Assembly: GCA_031265965.1 (NCBI GenBank)
Contig: JAISBX010000106.1
Coordinates: 1 to 5,424, forward strand
Length of the DNA: 5,424 bases
Reading direction: 5' to 3'
Origin: Oscillospiraceae bacterium
GTDB taxonomy: Bacteria; Bacillota_A; Clostridia; Oscillospirales; Oscillospiraceae
Below are positions 1 to 5,286 of this stretch, one piece after another. The position numbers were made by a program, and so were the translations under genes. Position 1 is the first letter of the stretch. Each line of letters opens with the position of its first letter. The notes beneath the pieces are model-generated. The model saw nothing but the letters and a program-made list of their open reading frames with translations. It did no database searches and was not told where the DNA came from.

Positions 1-680
1 AGCGGCTGTCCGGCGCGTCTGCGCTCCGACAGCTCTTGCATCCGGGCCGATATATCGCCGATATCTCCGTCTTCGAGCACAACGTCCGCGGACACTACGA
101 CGTCCCCGCTCCCGTCAAACCTGCTGTGCCTGTAGCCGAACCCGCACTCGGCGGCGCTGATCTCGATCTCTCCCCCGGCGCGCCCGCCGTCACCGTCCTC
201 CGCCAGCGCTCGGACAGACGACACGACGCCGCTCATCTGTCCGCCGTACGCGCCGGCGTTCATCACAATGGCTCCGCCGAGCGTGCCCGGTATGCCGTGC
301 GCGAATTCGAGTCCGCTCAAGCCGCGCTCGCTCGCGAATGCCGCGAGTCTCCGCAGCGTCACGCCCGCCCCGGCCCGTATTGCGCCGCCGGGCGCCAAGG
401 CGATATCCCGCAACCCCGACGTCTTGACGGCGACAGCGTCAAACCCGCATCCGTCCGCCAGAATATTCGTGCCGTTGCCGATGATCAGAGGCGTGACGCC
501 GTATTCGGTCAGCACGGCGCACAGCTCCCCGAGTTCGGGCGAAGAACGCGGCAGCAGCATGGCGGACACCGGCCCGCCGATACGAAACGACGTGTGTTTA
601 GACAAACTCTCGCCTCGCCTGCATTCAAGCTCCGGAAGCCTTGCGGTCACGCTGTCTATCGCGGCAGAAATATTGTTCAT
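1..680 (-). CDS. murB: UDP-N-acetylmuramate dehydrogenase MurB, N-terminal 226 residues (cut by left window edge)
   Basis: MurB is the FAD flavoprotein that uses NADPH to reduce UDP-GlcNAc-enolpyruvate to UDP-MurNAc, the second committed step of peptidoglycan precursor synthesis in the cytoplasm. Reading leftward from the ATG at 680-678, the frame is open to the window edge. Visible family blocks are KHTSFRIGGP (about 29-38), the FAD-binding loop GNGTNILADGCGF (68-80), the signature GIPGTLGGAIVMNAGAYGG (129-147), and FGYRHSRF (181-188) with the conserved Tyr-Arg pair. The visible part ends at RRRAGQP (220-226), which in the family comes just before the PSAGS-type motif carrying the catalytic Ser, so that residue lies outside the window. 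The start is fixed by its position: one base separates the hprK TGA from this ATG, with a purine-rich GACGAGAAG inside the hprK end as ribosome site, so translational coupling is likely. hprK-murB adjacency is common in Clostridia, where rapZ-yvcK-whiA often follow. Confidence 0.96.
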   Translation of the reverse strand, partial: MNNISAAIDSVTARLPELECRRGESLSKHTSFRIGGPVSAMLLPRSSPELGELCAVLTEYGVTPLIIGNGTNILADGCGFDAVAVKTSGLRDIALAPGGAIRAGAGVTLRRLAAFASERGLSGLEFAHGIPGTLGGAIVMNAGAYGGQMSGVVSSVRALAEDGDGGRAGGEIEISAAECGFGYRHSRFDGSGDVVVSADVVLEDGDIGDISARMQELSERRRAGQP

Positions 681-681
681 C

Positions 682-1617
682 TCACATCTTCTCGTCAAAG
701 TGCTTGTTGATCTGCTTTGTGAACTCGAGCGCGGCGTTGTAGCCCATGAACTTCTGGCGCTGGTTCATCGCGGCGACTTCCAGTATGACCGCGATATTGC
801 GCCCCGGCTTGACCGGTATCGTCACCGTCGCCACGTCGACCCCGAGCATATTCACGGTGTTCTCGATTATGCCGAGCCTGTCGTACACCTTGCCGTCCTG
901 CCACGGTTCGAGATTTACCACCAGATGTATGTTCTGCCTCGCCTTTATGGCGCCTACGCCGAATATCTGGCGCACGTCGATGACGCCTATACCGCGCAGC
1001 TCGATGTAATACCGTATGAGCTCCGGAGATGTGCCCTCGAGCACGTTGACGTCGGCCGCCTTTATATCCACGGCGTCGTCCGCGATCAGCCGGTGCCCGC
1101 GTTTGAGCAGCTCGATGGCGGCCTCGCTTTTTCCAACTCCGCTCTCCCCGAGTATCAGCAGTCCAATGCCGTAGACCTCGATGAGAACGCCGTGTCTCCT
1201 GATATGCGGCGCGAGCGCCCGCCTTATGAGCCGCAGGACCGAGGACATGACGTCCGTCGTATTCTCCCCGCTGCTGAGCACGGAGACGTCGTATTGCTTC
1301 GCCGCCACGATCAGCTCCTCCATCGGCTCGTCGCCGTGGCAGATTATTATAACGGGTATATTCTGCGCCATAAGCCGCCCGTACCGCTCTATGCGCTCCT
1401 CGCTGCTGTATTTTTCCATAAAAGCGGCTTCCAATTTACCCATCAGTTGTATGCGCGCCGGGTCAAAGTAATCGTAGAATCCGGCGAGCTGCAGTCCAGG
1501 CCTGTGTACGTCGCCCGTGTTTATCGTGAGCTTATCGTAGTTCGTAGAGGCGTAAATGATGTCGAGGCGCAATTCGCTCGCCAAATCGCTCAGTAAATAC
1601 CCGTTATCCTCACCCAT
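682..1617 (-). CDS. hprK: HPr kinase/phosphorylase HprK
   Basis: HprK phosphorylates HPr on Ser46 when glycolytic intermediates are plentiful and removes the phosphate when phosphate is high. It is the sensor of carbon catabolite repression through CcpA in Firmicutes. The protein is 311 residues, the usual length. The N-terminal domain contains VHRPGLQLAGFYDYF and RIQLMGK (about 37-61). The C-terminal kinase domain contains catalytic-type His142 in RRHGVLIEVYG, the Walker A loop GESGVGKS (157-164), Asp180/Asp181 in LIADDAVDI, the HprK signature IELRGIGVIDV with Glu206, and Arg247 in VYDRLG. These residues match the positions of the well-studied Lactobacillus casei enzyme with an offset of about two. 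The start ATG is at 1617-1615, with an AAGGGTGG-type ribosome site upstream and a strong promoter about 40 bases away. It is first in the leftward operon, followed by murB. No key residue is missing. Confidence 0.98.
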   Translation of the reverse strand: MGEDNGYLLSDLASELRLDIIYASTNYDKLTINTGDVHRPGLQLAGFYDYFDPARIQLMGKLEAAFMEKYSSEERIERYGRLMAQNIPVIIICHGDEPMEELIVAAKQYDVSVLSSGENTTDVMSSVLRLIRRALAPHIRRHGVLIEVYGIGLLILGESGVGKSEAAIELLKRGHRLIADDAVDIKAADVNVLEGTSPELIRYYIELRGIGVIDVRQIFGVGAIKARQNIHLVVNLEPWQDGKVYDRLGIIENTVNMLGVDVATVTIPVKPGRNIAVILEVAAMNQRQKFMGYNAALEFTKQINKHFDEKM

Positions 1618-1657
1618 GTGTAGGCCACCCTTCTACAGTATTATGCCGCTGTAGTCC

Positions 1658-1686
1658 ATTATACATCCGCGCGCGTAAATGGTCAA
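1658..1686 (-). promoter_or_regulatory. Vegetative promoter for hprK-murB
   Basis: On the minus strand the sequence reads TTGACC (1686-1681), a spacer of exactly 17 bases, then TATAAT (1663-1658). This is one mismatch from the sigma-A consensus with ideal spacing. Transcription would begin near 1651, giving a leader of about 34 nt that contains the hprK ribosome site. The match is read directly; activity is inferred. Confidence 0.85.
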
Positions 1687-1709
1687 TTGGGCGAGAGCGC
1701 ACAACAGTT

Positions 1710-1791
1710 ATCCCGCGAATTTTGACACGCGCGCGGGATTTTGATATAATGCCGGGGCTTGGACGAAAAAGCAGGCGGGATCCCGCGCGCG
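1710..1791. repeat. Repeated ATCCCGCG / CGCGGGAT sites in and around the rpe promoter
   Basis: ATCCCGCG occurs at 1710-1717, its inverse CGCGGGAT at 1732-1739, and ATCCCGCG again at 1780-1787. The second and third extend to a 12-base perfect inverted match: CGCGCGCGGGAT at 1728-1739 and ATCCCGCGCGCG at 1780-1791. A near copy with one extra G, CGCGGGGAT, lies at 1818-1826. The first pair encloses the -35 box and the second sits in the spacer, positions typical of operators. Alternatively the repeats only reflect RNA folding of the leader. No regulator is identifiable. Confidence 0.45.
1722..1750 (+). promoter_or_regulatory. Vegetative promoter for rpe-recR
   Basis: A perfect TTGACA (1722-1727), a 17-base spacer and a perfect TATAAT (1745-1750) form a full sigma-A consensus promoter reading right. 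The start point would be near 1757, about 155 bases ahead of the rpe start codon. It lies 35 bases from the divergent hprK promoter. Inverted CGCGGGAT half-sites flank the -35 box (1710-1717 and 1732-1739), which could make it repressible. A consensus promoter this strong ahead of rpe suggests high or controlled expression, possibly tempered by the structured leader. Confidence 0.88.
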
Positions 1792-1912
1792 GACTAGTAG
1801 ATGTGCGACTGTCTCCGCGCGGGGATCCCGATATATAAAAGCGAGCGGCGCGCCTGCCGCTAATCAATTGTATGCCGCGGCGCGCCGCTCCGCTACTTAT
1901 TGAGGGGTGGAC
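1757..1912 (+). promoter_or_regulatory. Structured 5' leader of rpe with two long GC-rich hairpins
   Basis: Hairpin 1 pairs 1776-1784 with 1822-1830 (9 bp) and 1786-1793 with 1814-1821 (8 bp), with one bulged G at 1785 and a 20-nt apical region. Hairpin 2 pairs 1840-1843 with 1891-1894 and 1844-1854 with 1879-1889, 15 bp in all with a bulged C at 1890 and a 24-nt loop. The arms of each hairpin contain copies of a self-complementary octamer: GGGATCCC in hairpin 1 and GGCGCGCC in hairpin 2. No U-tract follows either stem, so neither looks like a plain terminator. The rpe ribosome site begins 7 bases after hairpin 2. I do not recognise a known riboswitch class or 6S RNA. It could be a cis-regulatory leader or a separate small RNA. 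Confidence 0.6.
1902..1907 (+). promoter_or_regulatory. Ribosome binding site of rpe (decides the start)
   Basis: GAGGGG ends five bases before the ATG at 1913. An in-frame GTG at 1907 overlaps the site itself, so it cannot be the start. The ATG at 1913 also gives the family's normal N-terminus, MVKISPSLLSADF. Confidence 0.8.
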
Positions 1913-2560
1913 ATGGTCAAGATATCACCGTCTTTGCTGTCGGCGGATTTCACGCGCTTGGGAGAAGATATCGAGAGCGTAAGGGCCGCGGAGTATTTAC
2001 ATTTTGACGTGATGGACGGCGTGTTCGTGCCGAACATCTCGGTGGGGCTTCCCGTTCTCGAGGCGGTGAGGCGCGTGACTGACGCCACGCTTGACGTCCA
2101 CCTCATGATCACGGAGCCCGTGCGATACGCGGGGTGTTTCGCGCGCGCGGGCGCCGATATCGTGGCGTTTCACGTCGAGGCGGACTCTCCGGACGGAATA
2201 TCCGGCGCTATAGACGCGGTCCTGTCGCTCGAAAAAAAACCGGGACTCGCCGTAAAGCCGGCGACGCCCACCGAGGCGGTGCTGCCGTATATAGACAGGC
2301 TCGGCATCGTCGTGGTGATGGCCGTCGAGCCGGGGTACGGCGGGCAAAAGTTCATTATGGGCTCTCTGGACAAGCTCCGGGAGCTGCGCGCGCTGATCGA
2401 CGCGCGGAACCCCGGCTGCGAGCTCGAGGTGGACGGCGGCGTCAACCCGGAGACAGCTCGGCTCTGCGTCGAAGCGGGCGCCGACGTGCTCGTGTCCGGC
2501 AGCGACCTATTCGGAGCGCCCGACCGCGCCGCGCGGATACGCGAGCTGCGCGGCGTTTGA
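1913..2560 (+). CDS. rpe: Ribulose-phosphate 3-epimerase
   Basis: Rpe interconverts D-ribulose 5-phosphate and D-xylulose 5-phosphate in the non-oxidative pentose phosphate pathway, as a cytoplasmic metal-dependent TIM barrel. The 215-residue length from the ATG at 1913 is typical. Visible motifs are SPSLLSADF (5-13), HFDVMDGVFVPN (30-41), DVHLM (61-65), EPGYGGQKF (139-147), EVDGGVN (172-178) and the phosphate-binding end VSGSDLFG. Metal and catalytic residues His30, Asp32, His63 and Asp174 are all present. Small departures from the common bacterial sequence are VKPATP in place of the usual NPATP and SGSDLFG in place of AGSxxF. These leave allulose-6-phosphate epimerase as a minor alternative, but Rpe is much more likely. 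recR follows after 14 bases, so the two are probably cotranscribed from the consensus promoter at 1722-1750. Confidence 0.95.
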   Translation: MVKISPSLLSADFTRLGEDIESVRAAEYLHFDVMDGVFVPNISVGLPVLEAVRRVTDATLDVHLMITEPVRYAGCFARAGADIVAFHVEADSPDGISGAIDAVLSLEKKPGLAVKPATPTEAVLPYIDRLGIVVVMAVEPGYGGQKFIMGSLDKLRELRALIDARNPGCELEVDGGVNPETARLCVEAGADVLVSGSDLFGAPDRAARIRELRGV

Positions 2561-2574
2561 GAGAGGACATTTTT

Positions 2575-3174
2575 ATGGGACTGTTTCCTGCGGCTCTTGA
2601 GATATTGATAGACAAATTCGCGTCGCTTCCCGGTATCGGGCAAAAGTCGGCGCAGCGGCTCGCGTTTCATATGCTGGCGCTTCCGGGCGGAGAGGCGGAG
2701 GCGTTTGCCGAGGCGGTCATACGCGCGGCGAGGGATCTGAGGCTGTGCGGCGTGTGCCAGAACATCACGGACTCCGAGATATGCCCCATCTGCGGCAGCG
2801 ACAAGCGCGATCTGGGCACTATCTGCGTCGTGGCTGACCCCAAGAGCGTGCTCGCGATCGAGCGGTCGCGCGAATACAACGGCGCCTACCACGTGCTGCA
2901 CGGCGTACTGTCGCCGATGAGCCGCGTAGGCCCGGACGACATCAGGATAAAGGAGCTTGTGAGGCGTGTGGCGGACGGCGGCGTGACGGAGGTCATCATG
3001 GCAACGAATCCCGACACGGAGGGGGAGACGACGGCGCGGTATATCGCGCGTCTGCTGCAGCCGTTCGAGGTGAGGGTCACGCGTCTTGCATATGGCATCC
3101 CCGTTGGATCGAGCCTCGAATTCACAGATGACGCGACGCTCATGCGCGCGATGGCGGGCAGACAGGAGCTATAG
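2575..3174 (+). CDS. recR: Recombination mediator protein RecR
   Basis: RecR works with RecO and RecF to load RecA on single-stranded DNA coated with SSB during gap repair. The protein is 199 residues, the normal size. It shows a helix-hairpin-helix with LPGIGQKSAQRLAFHML (18-34), a four-cysteine zinc motif at Cys58, Cys61, Cys70 and Cys73, and a Toprim domain starting near ICVVADPKSVLAIE and including TNPDTEGETTARYI. The ending, DDATLMRAMAGRQEL, is typical of the family. The ATG at 2575 has GAGAGGA seven bases upstream, and the gene begins 14 bases after the rpe stop. In many bacteria recR follows dnaX and ybaB; here it follows rpe, so its expression would depend on the rpe promoter. It ends 28 bases before the convergent spoIIR stop. 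No defect is visible. Confidence 0.97.
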   Translation: MGLFPAALEILIDKFASLPGIGQKSAQRLAFHMLALPGGEAEAFAEAVIRAARDLRLCGVCQNITDSEICPICGSDKRDLGTICVVADPKSVLAIERSREYNGAYHVLHGVLSPMSRVGPDDIRIKELVRRVADGGVTEVIMATNPDTEGETTARYIARLLQPFEVRVTRLAYGIPVGSSLEFTDDATLMRAMAGRQEL

Positions 3175-3202
3175 CGGCGCGAGCGGTCGCTTTGATGCCC
3201 GT

Positions 3203-3805
3203 CTATGCCCATACGCCCAAAAGCTCACGTATCCTCCCGATGATTTCGAGCGCCTTGAATTTGACGGTAACACCTGCGGAGGTTTCCGTTATCAGTGCGA
3301 TTTCGGTATCCGTCAGTTCACGCAGAGCATCTCCGCCGTCCGCAGCGGAGGGTGTGCACAGCGGAGGAAACACGACACACCACCAATTGCGGCCGCCGCC
3401 GTCCCCGAGCGTGACGCGCAGTGACATATAACGTCCGGCAGGCAATGCGAACGTATCATACTGGCGGGTAGGGAAAAACTCCGGCTTCAACTCGGCGCGT
3501 ATGGGGCGATCGTCGCCGGCTGCGCGGCGCGCGGCGTTTTCTATCATGTGCAGGTTCTGGGAGATGCGGCTTGACGCATCCGCTCTGCCGTTCGTACCGC
3601 TCAACAGTGAGTCGAGTTCGGAGAGCACGCCGTCGCGCGCGGCGAGCTTTGCCGCCTGATCCTCCGGAGAATCGGAGTTTGCCACGACGTGCAGACGTAT
3701 AAGCTTGTCAGAAAGCTCCCGTTGCTGCGCCGAGAGCGCCGAGCCCGCAAGAAGCGTCAGCGCGAGCGCAGCTATGAGTGCGGTCTCCCACTTTTTCAAC
3801 TTCAT
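3203..3805 (-). CDS. spoIIR: Stage II sporulation protein R (secreted sigma-E activation signal)
   Basis: SpoIIR is made in the forespore and secreted into the intermembrane space, where it triggers SpoIIGA to cleave pro-sigma-E in the mother cell. The 200-residue protein starts with a lysine-containing N-region and a hydrophobic segment (about 8-24) ending at a possible signal peptidase site near SALSA (22-26), as expected for a secreted protein. Family motifs are LIRLHVVANSDSPEDQ (35-50), the stretch around FALPAGRYMSLRVTLG (119-134), and NWWCVVFPPLC (140-150) with its paired Cys143 and Cys150. The ATG at 3805-3803 has a GGGAGGT ribosome site (3823-3817) at a slightly long spacing. It stands alone, leftward, converging on recR and divergent from the ferredoxin gene. 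It shows that the organism belongs to an endospore-forming lineage. Confidence 0.96.
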   Translation of the reverse strand: MKLKKWETALIAALALTLLAGSALSAQQRELSDKLIRLHVVANSDSPEDQAAKLAARDGVLSELDSLLSGTNGRADASSRISQNLHMIENAARRAAGDDRPIRAELKPEFFPTRQYDTFALPAGRYMSLRVTLGDGGGRNWWCVVFPPLCTPSAADGGDALRELTDTEIALITETSAGVTVKFKALEIIGRIRELLGVWA

Positions 3806-3847
3806 TTAAATCGATAACCTCCCATGCATTTTTTGACATACGAACCA

Positions 3848-3876
3848 ATTATTGACATATTCTGCGATTTATATAC
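3848..3876 (-). promoter_or_regulatory. Sigma-F-type (forespore) promoter candidate for spoIIR
   Basis: On the minus strand GTATA (3876-3872) is followed by a 15-base spacer and GTCAATAAT (3856-3848). The Bacillus sigma-F pattern is roughly GYATA-N15-GGNNANANT, so only the second base of the -10 box differs. A start near 3840 would leave about 35 nt of leader including the ribosome site. Since spoIIR is a known sigma-F target in Bacillus subtilis, the match fits its role. Assignment to sigma-F rather than sigma-G is inference. Confidence 0.6.
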
Positions 3877-3926
3877 ACGGTCTGATTTCCACCTATGTTC
3901 TCCCGACAGATGTTACGGCAAAGGTA

Positions 3927-3954
3927 TTGCATTTTGCGCGTTTTATGTTAAAAT
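3927..3954 (+). promoter_or_regulatory. Extended -10 promoter for the ferredoxin gene
   Basis: TTGCAT (3927-3932), a 16-base spacer and TAAAAT (3949-3954) preceded by TGT (3946-3948) form an extended -10 sigma-A promoter. Transcription would begin near 3961, exactly ahead of a small stem-loop, with a leader of about 50 nt. Confidence 0.7.
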
Positions 3955-3961
3955 AGTTTTA

Positions 3962-3978
3962 CTGCGGTTCAACCGCGG
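3962..3978 (+). promoter_or_regulatory. 5'-terminal stem-loop of the ferredoxin mRNA
   Basis: CTGCGGT (3962-3968) pairs with ACCGCGG (3972-3978) over 7 bp, one of them G-U, around a 3-nt loop. It begins within a base or two of the predicted transcript start. Hairpins at this position are known to protect Firmicute mRNAs from 5'-end-dependent decay, which would suit a small, abundantly made protein. That role is inferred. Confidence 0.45.
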
Positions 3979-3994
3979 ATATAATACATTTTTC

Positions 3995-4000
3995 GGAGGT
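3995..4000 (+). promoter_or_regulatory. Ribosome binding site of the ferredoxin gene (decides the start)
   Basis: GGAGGT lies nine bases before the ATG at 4010. The frame stays open upstream to 3824, but that extension has no ribosome site, crosses the promoter and does not resemble a ferredoxin, so the short start is correct. Confidence 0.85.
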
Positions 4001-4009
4001 CTTGACACA

Positions 4010-4177
4010 ATGGCATACAAAATCAGCGATGAGTGCGTCTCGTGCGGAGCGTGCGCCGCGAACTGTCCCGTCGACGCCATATCACAGGGCAGCGAGCACT
4101 ATGAGATCGACGCGGGTACATGCGTCGAGTGCGGCTCGTGCGCGGAGTCCTGCCCCATGAGTGCTATTTCGTCGTAG
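4010..4177 (+). CDS. 2[4Fe-4S] clostridial-type ferredoxin
   Basis: This is a small low-potential electron carrier that in anaerobes serves pyruvate:ferredoxin oxidoreductase, hydrogenases and related enzymes. The 55-residue protein has two CxxCxxCxxxCP clusters: Cys9, 12, 15 and 19, and Cys38, 41, 44 and 48. It begins MAYKISDECVSCGACAANCP, strongly resembling the classic Clostridium pasteurianum ferredoxin in both sequence and length. It is monocistronic in appearance, with its own extended -10 promoter, a 5' stem-loop, a GGAGGT site and a strong hairpin 28 bases after the stop. Nothing nearby indicates a specific redox partner. Its low DNA composition contrast with neighbours gives no sign of transfer. 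Confidence 0.97.
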   Translation: MAYKISDECVSCGACAANCPVDAISQGSEHYEIDAGTCVECGSCAESCPMSAISS

Positions 4178-4205
4178 CGCGGGCAAAGCGAAAAAGCAGG
4201 AAGCA

Positions 4206-4244
4206 ATATGCCGCCATACCGTGGTGAACGGGATGGCGGCATAT
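4206..4244 (+). terminator. Perfect 12-bp hairpin after the ferredoxin gene (possible terminator)
   Basis: ATATGCCGCCAT (4206-4217) and ATGGCGGCATAT (4233-4244) form a perfect 12-bp stem, continued after one mismatch by CCG/CGG around a 7-nt loop. It lies between the ferredoxin stop and the rsmI start. The bases that follow, AAATTAGTT, are AT-rich but not a U-tract, so termination may be partial and some transcripts could read into rsmI. A processing site or mRNA 3'-end stabiliser is an alternative. Confidence 0.45.
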
Positions 4245-4269
4245 AAATTAGTTCGGGTGGTGGTACACG

Positions 4270-5109
4270 GTGACCAGTACACTATATCTTGTCGCGACAC
4301 CGATAGGCAATCTGGGGGATATATCGGAGCGGGCCGCAAGGACGCTTTCGGAGGTCGGGTTCATAGCCGCGGAGGATACGCGTGTGACCCTGAAGCTGCT
4401 CAATCACCTCGGTATAAAAAAACAGCTCGTGAGCTATCACGCCCACAACAGCTCCGACAGCGGCGAGCGCGTACTTGCGCGCCTGCTGTCCGGAGAGAGC
4501 TGCGCGCTCGTCACTGACGCCGGAATGCCCGCCATAAGCGACCCGGGCGGCGAGCTGTCCGCGGCGTGCGCACAGGCGGGCGTGGATGTGGTGGCGATAC
4601 CCGGACCATGCGCCGCGGTCACGGCGCTGGCGATATCAGGCCTTCCGTCCGGACGCTTCACGTTCGAGGGCTTTCTCTCGACCGCAACGCGCAGCCGTAC
4701 GGCGCATCTCGGCGAACTAAGATACGAAAAACGGACAATGATATTCTACGAGGCCCCGCACAAGCTCCTCCGCACGCTGCGCGATATGTACGGCGCGTTC
4801 GGCGACAGGCGCGTGTCGATCTCCAGAGAGATGACAAAGCTGCACGAGCAGACTCTGCGCACGACGCTCTCGGAAGCCGTATCGTACTTTGAAGCTACGG
4901 CGCCGCGCGGAGAGTTTGTCCTTGTGGTCGAGGGCGCGCGCGAGGAGCGGCGGGAAAGCCCCGACCTTAGATCGGCGCTTGACGCCGTAAGCGCGTATCA
5001 CCGCGAGGGCGTGAAGCTGCGCGACGCCGCGCGGCGAGTCTCCGACGAGACCGGCATACCGAAAAAAACGCTGTACGATTCCGTGGCGCGGAATACTTTT
5101 CCGCGCTAA
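4270..5109 (+). CDS. rsmI: 16S rRNA (cytidine(1402)-2'-O)-methyltransferase RsmI
   Basis: RsmI uses S-adenosylmethionine to methylate the ribose of C1402 in the decoding centre of 16S rRNA. The 279-residue protein has the normal length and the tetrapyrrole-methylase fold. Visible blocks are YLVATPIGNLGDI (6-18), AAEDTR (33-38), ALVTDAGMPAISDPG (79-93), IPGPCAAVTAL (110-120), MIFYEAPHKL (157-166), SREMTKLHEQ (185-194) and GEFVLVVEG (214-222). The C-terminal part (about 232-279) matches the small helical domain ending KKTLYDSVAR. The GTG at 4270 is the only possible start, because a TAG lies in frame at 4249-4251 and no other start codon follows it. GGGTGG at 4255-4260 serves as ribosome site. 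No separate strong promoter is visible; it may depend on read-through from the ferredoxin gene. Confidence 0.97.
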   Translation: MTSTLYLVATPIGNLGDISERAARTLSEVGFIAAEDTRVTLKLLNHLGIKKQLVSYHAHNSSDSGERVLARLLSGESCALVTDAGMPAISDPGGELSAACAQAGVDVVAIPGPCAAVTALAISGLPSGRFTFEGFLSTATRSRTAHLGELRYEKRTMIFYEAPHKLLRTLRDMYGAFGDRRVSISREMTKLHEQTLRTTLSEAVSYFEATAPRGEFVLVVEGAREERRESPDLRSALDAVSAYHREGVKLRDAARRVSDETGIPKKTLYDSVARNTFPR

Positions 5110-5239
5110 TTTCAAGAATAAATTCTTATGAGCAGGAAAGAGCGGGAGGAGATGGAGGAAGAAAGGGGGTGCAAAAAAGCGGAACGCCCCCAAAAAAGGC
5201 GGAGAAAAGGAAGTGAGGGGGAAAAAGGAGGGCAGGGGT

Positions 5240-5286
5240 AAAAAAAGCGCCCCCCTGAACAGGGTCAAAACGGGAGGAAAAGGCGC
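5240..5286 (-). terminator. Second, weaker leftward terminator-like structure
   Basis: On the minus strand GCGCC (5286-5282) can pair with GGCGC (5251-5247), enclosing a small CCCT-GTTC-AGGG hairpin (5264-5253), and the stem is followed directly by seven T (5246-5240). The stem is short with a large internal loop, so this is less certain than the neighbouring terminator. Confidence 0.35.

Noticed and set aside
36..1596. Long + strand reading frames opposite murB and hprK
   Set aside because: They are antisense shadows caused by high GC codon use; the minus strand encodes two clear full-domain enzymes.
3173..3193. Small hairpin GCGA-TCGC followed by TTT between the convergent recR and spoIIR ends
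   Set aside because: The stem is only 4 bp and the T-run is three bases, too weak to call a terminator in either direction.
3833..3863. Two direct copies of TTGACATA (3833-3840 and 3852-3859) as -35 boxes on the + strand
   Set aside because: No acceptable -10 box lies 16-18 bases downstream of either; the second copy overlaps the spoIIR promoter candidate and the ferredoxin gene has a better promoter at 3927-3954.
3979..3985. TATAAT at 3980-3985 as a second ferredoxin promoter
   Set aside because: No usable -35 box or extended TG motif precedes it, and it lies in the predicted mRNA leader.
3824..4009. Upstream in-frame extension of the ferredoxin gene from an ATG at 3824
   Set aside because: It crosses the promoter, lacks a ribosome site, and the 55-residue form matches known clostridial ferredoxins.
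4242..4247. TATAAA as a -10 box for rsmI
   Set aside because: No -35 box or extended -10 TG is present, and it overlaps the hairpin arm.
5217..5238. Possible G-quadruplex from GGGGG, GGG and GGGG tracts
   Set aside because: Only three tracts of three or more G lie close together; a fourth is too distant for a standard three-tetrad structure.
5129..5242. 37-codon frame rich in Lys, Arg, Glu and Gly after rsmI
   Set aside because: It is a direct product of the purine-rich composition, has no ribosome binding site and no recognisable family.
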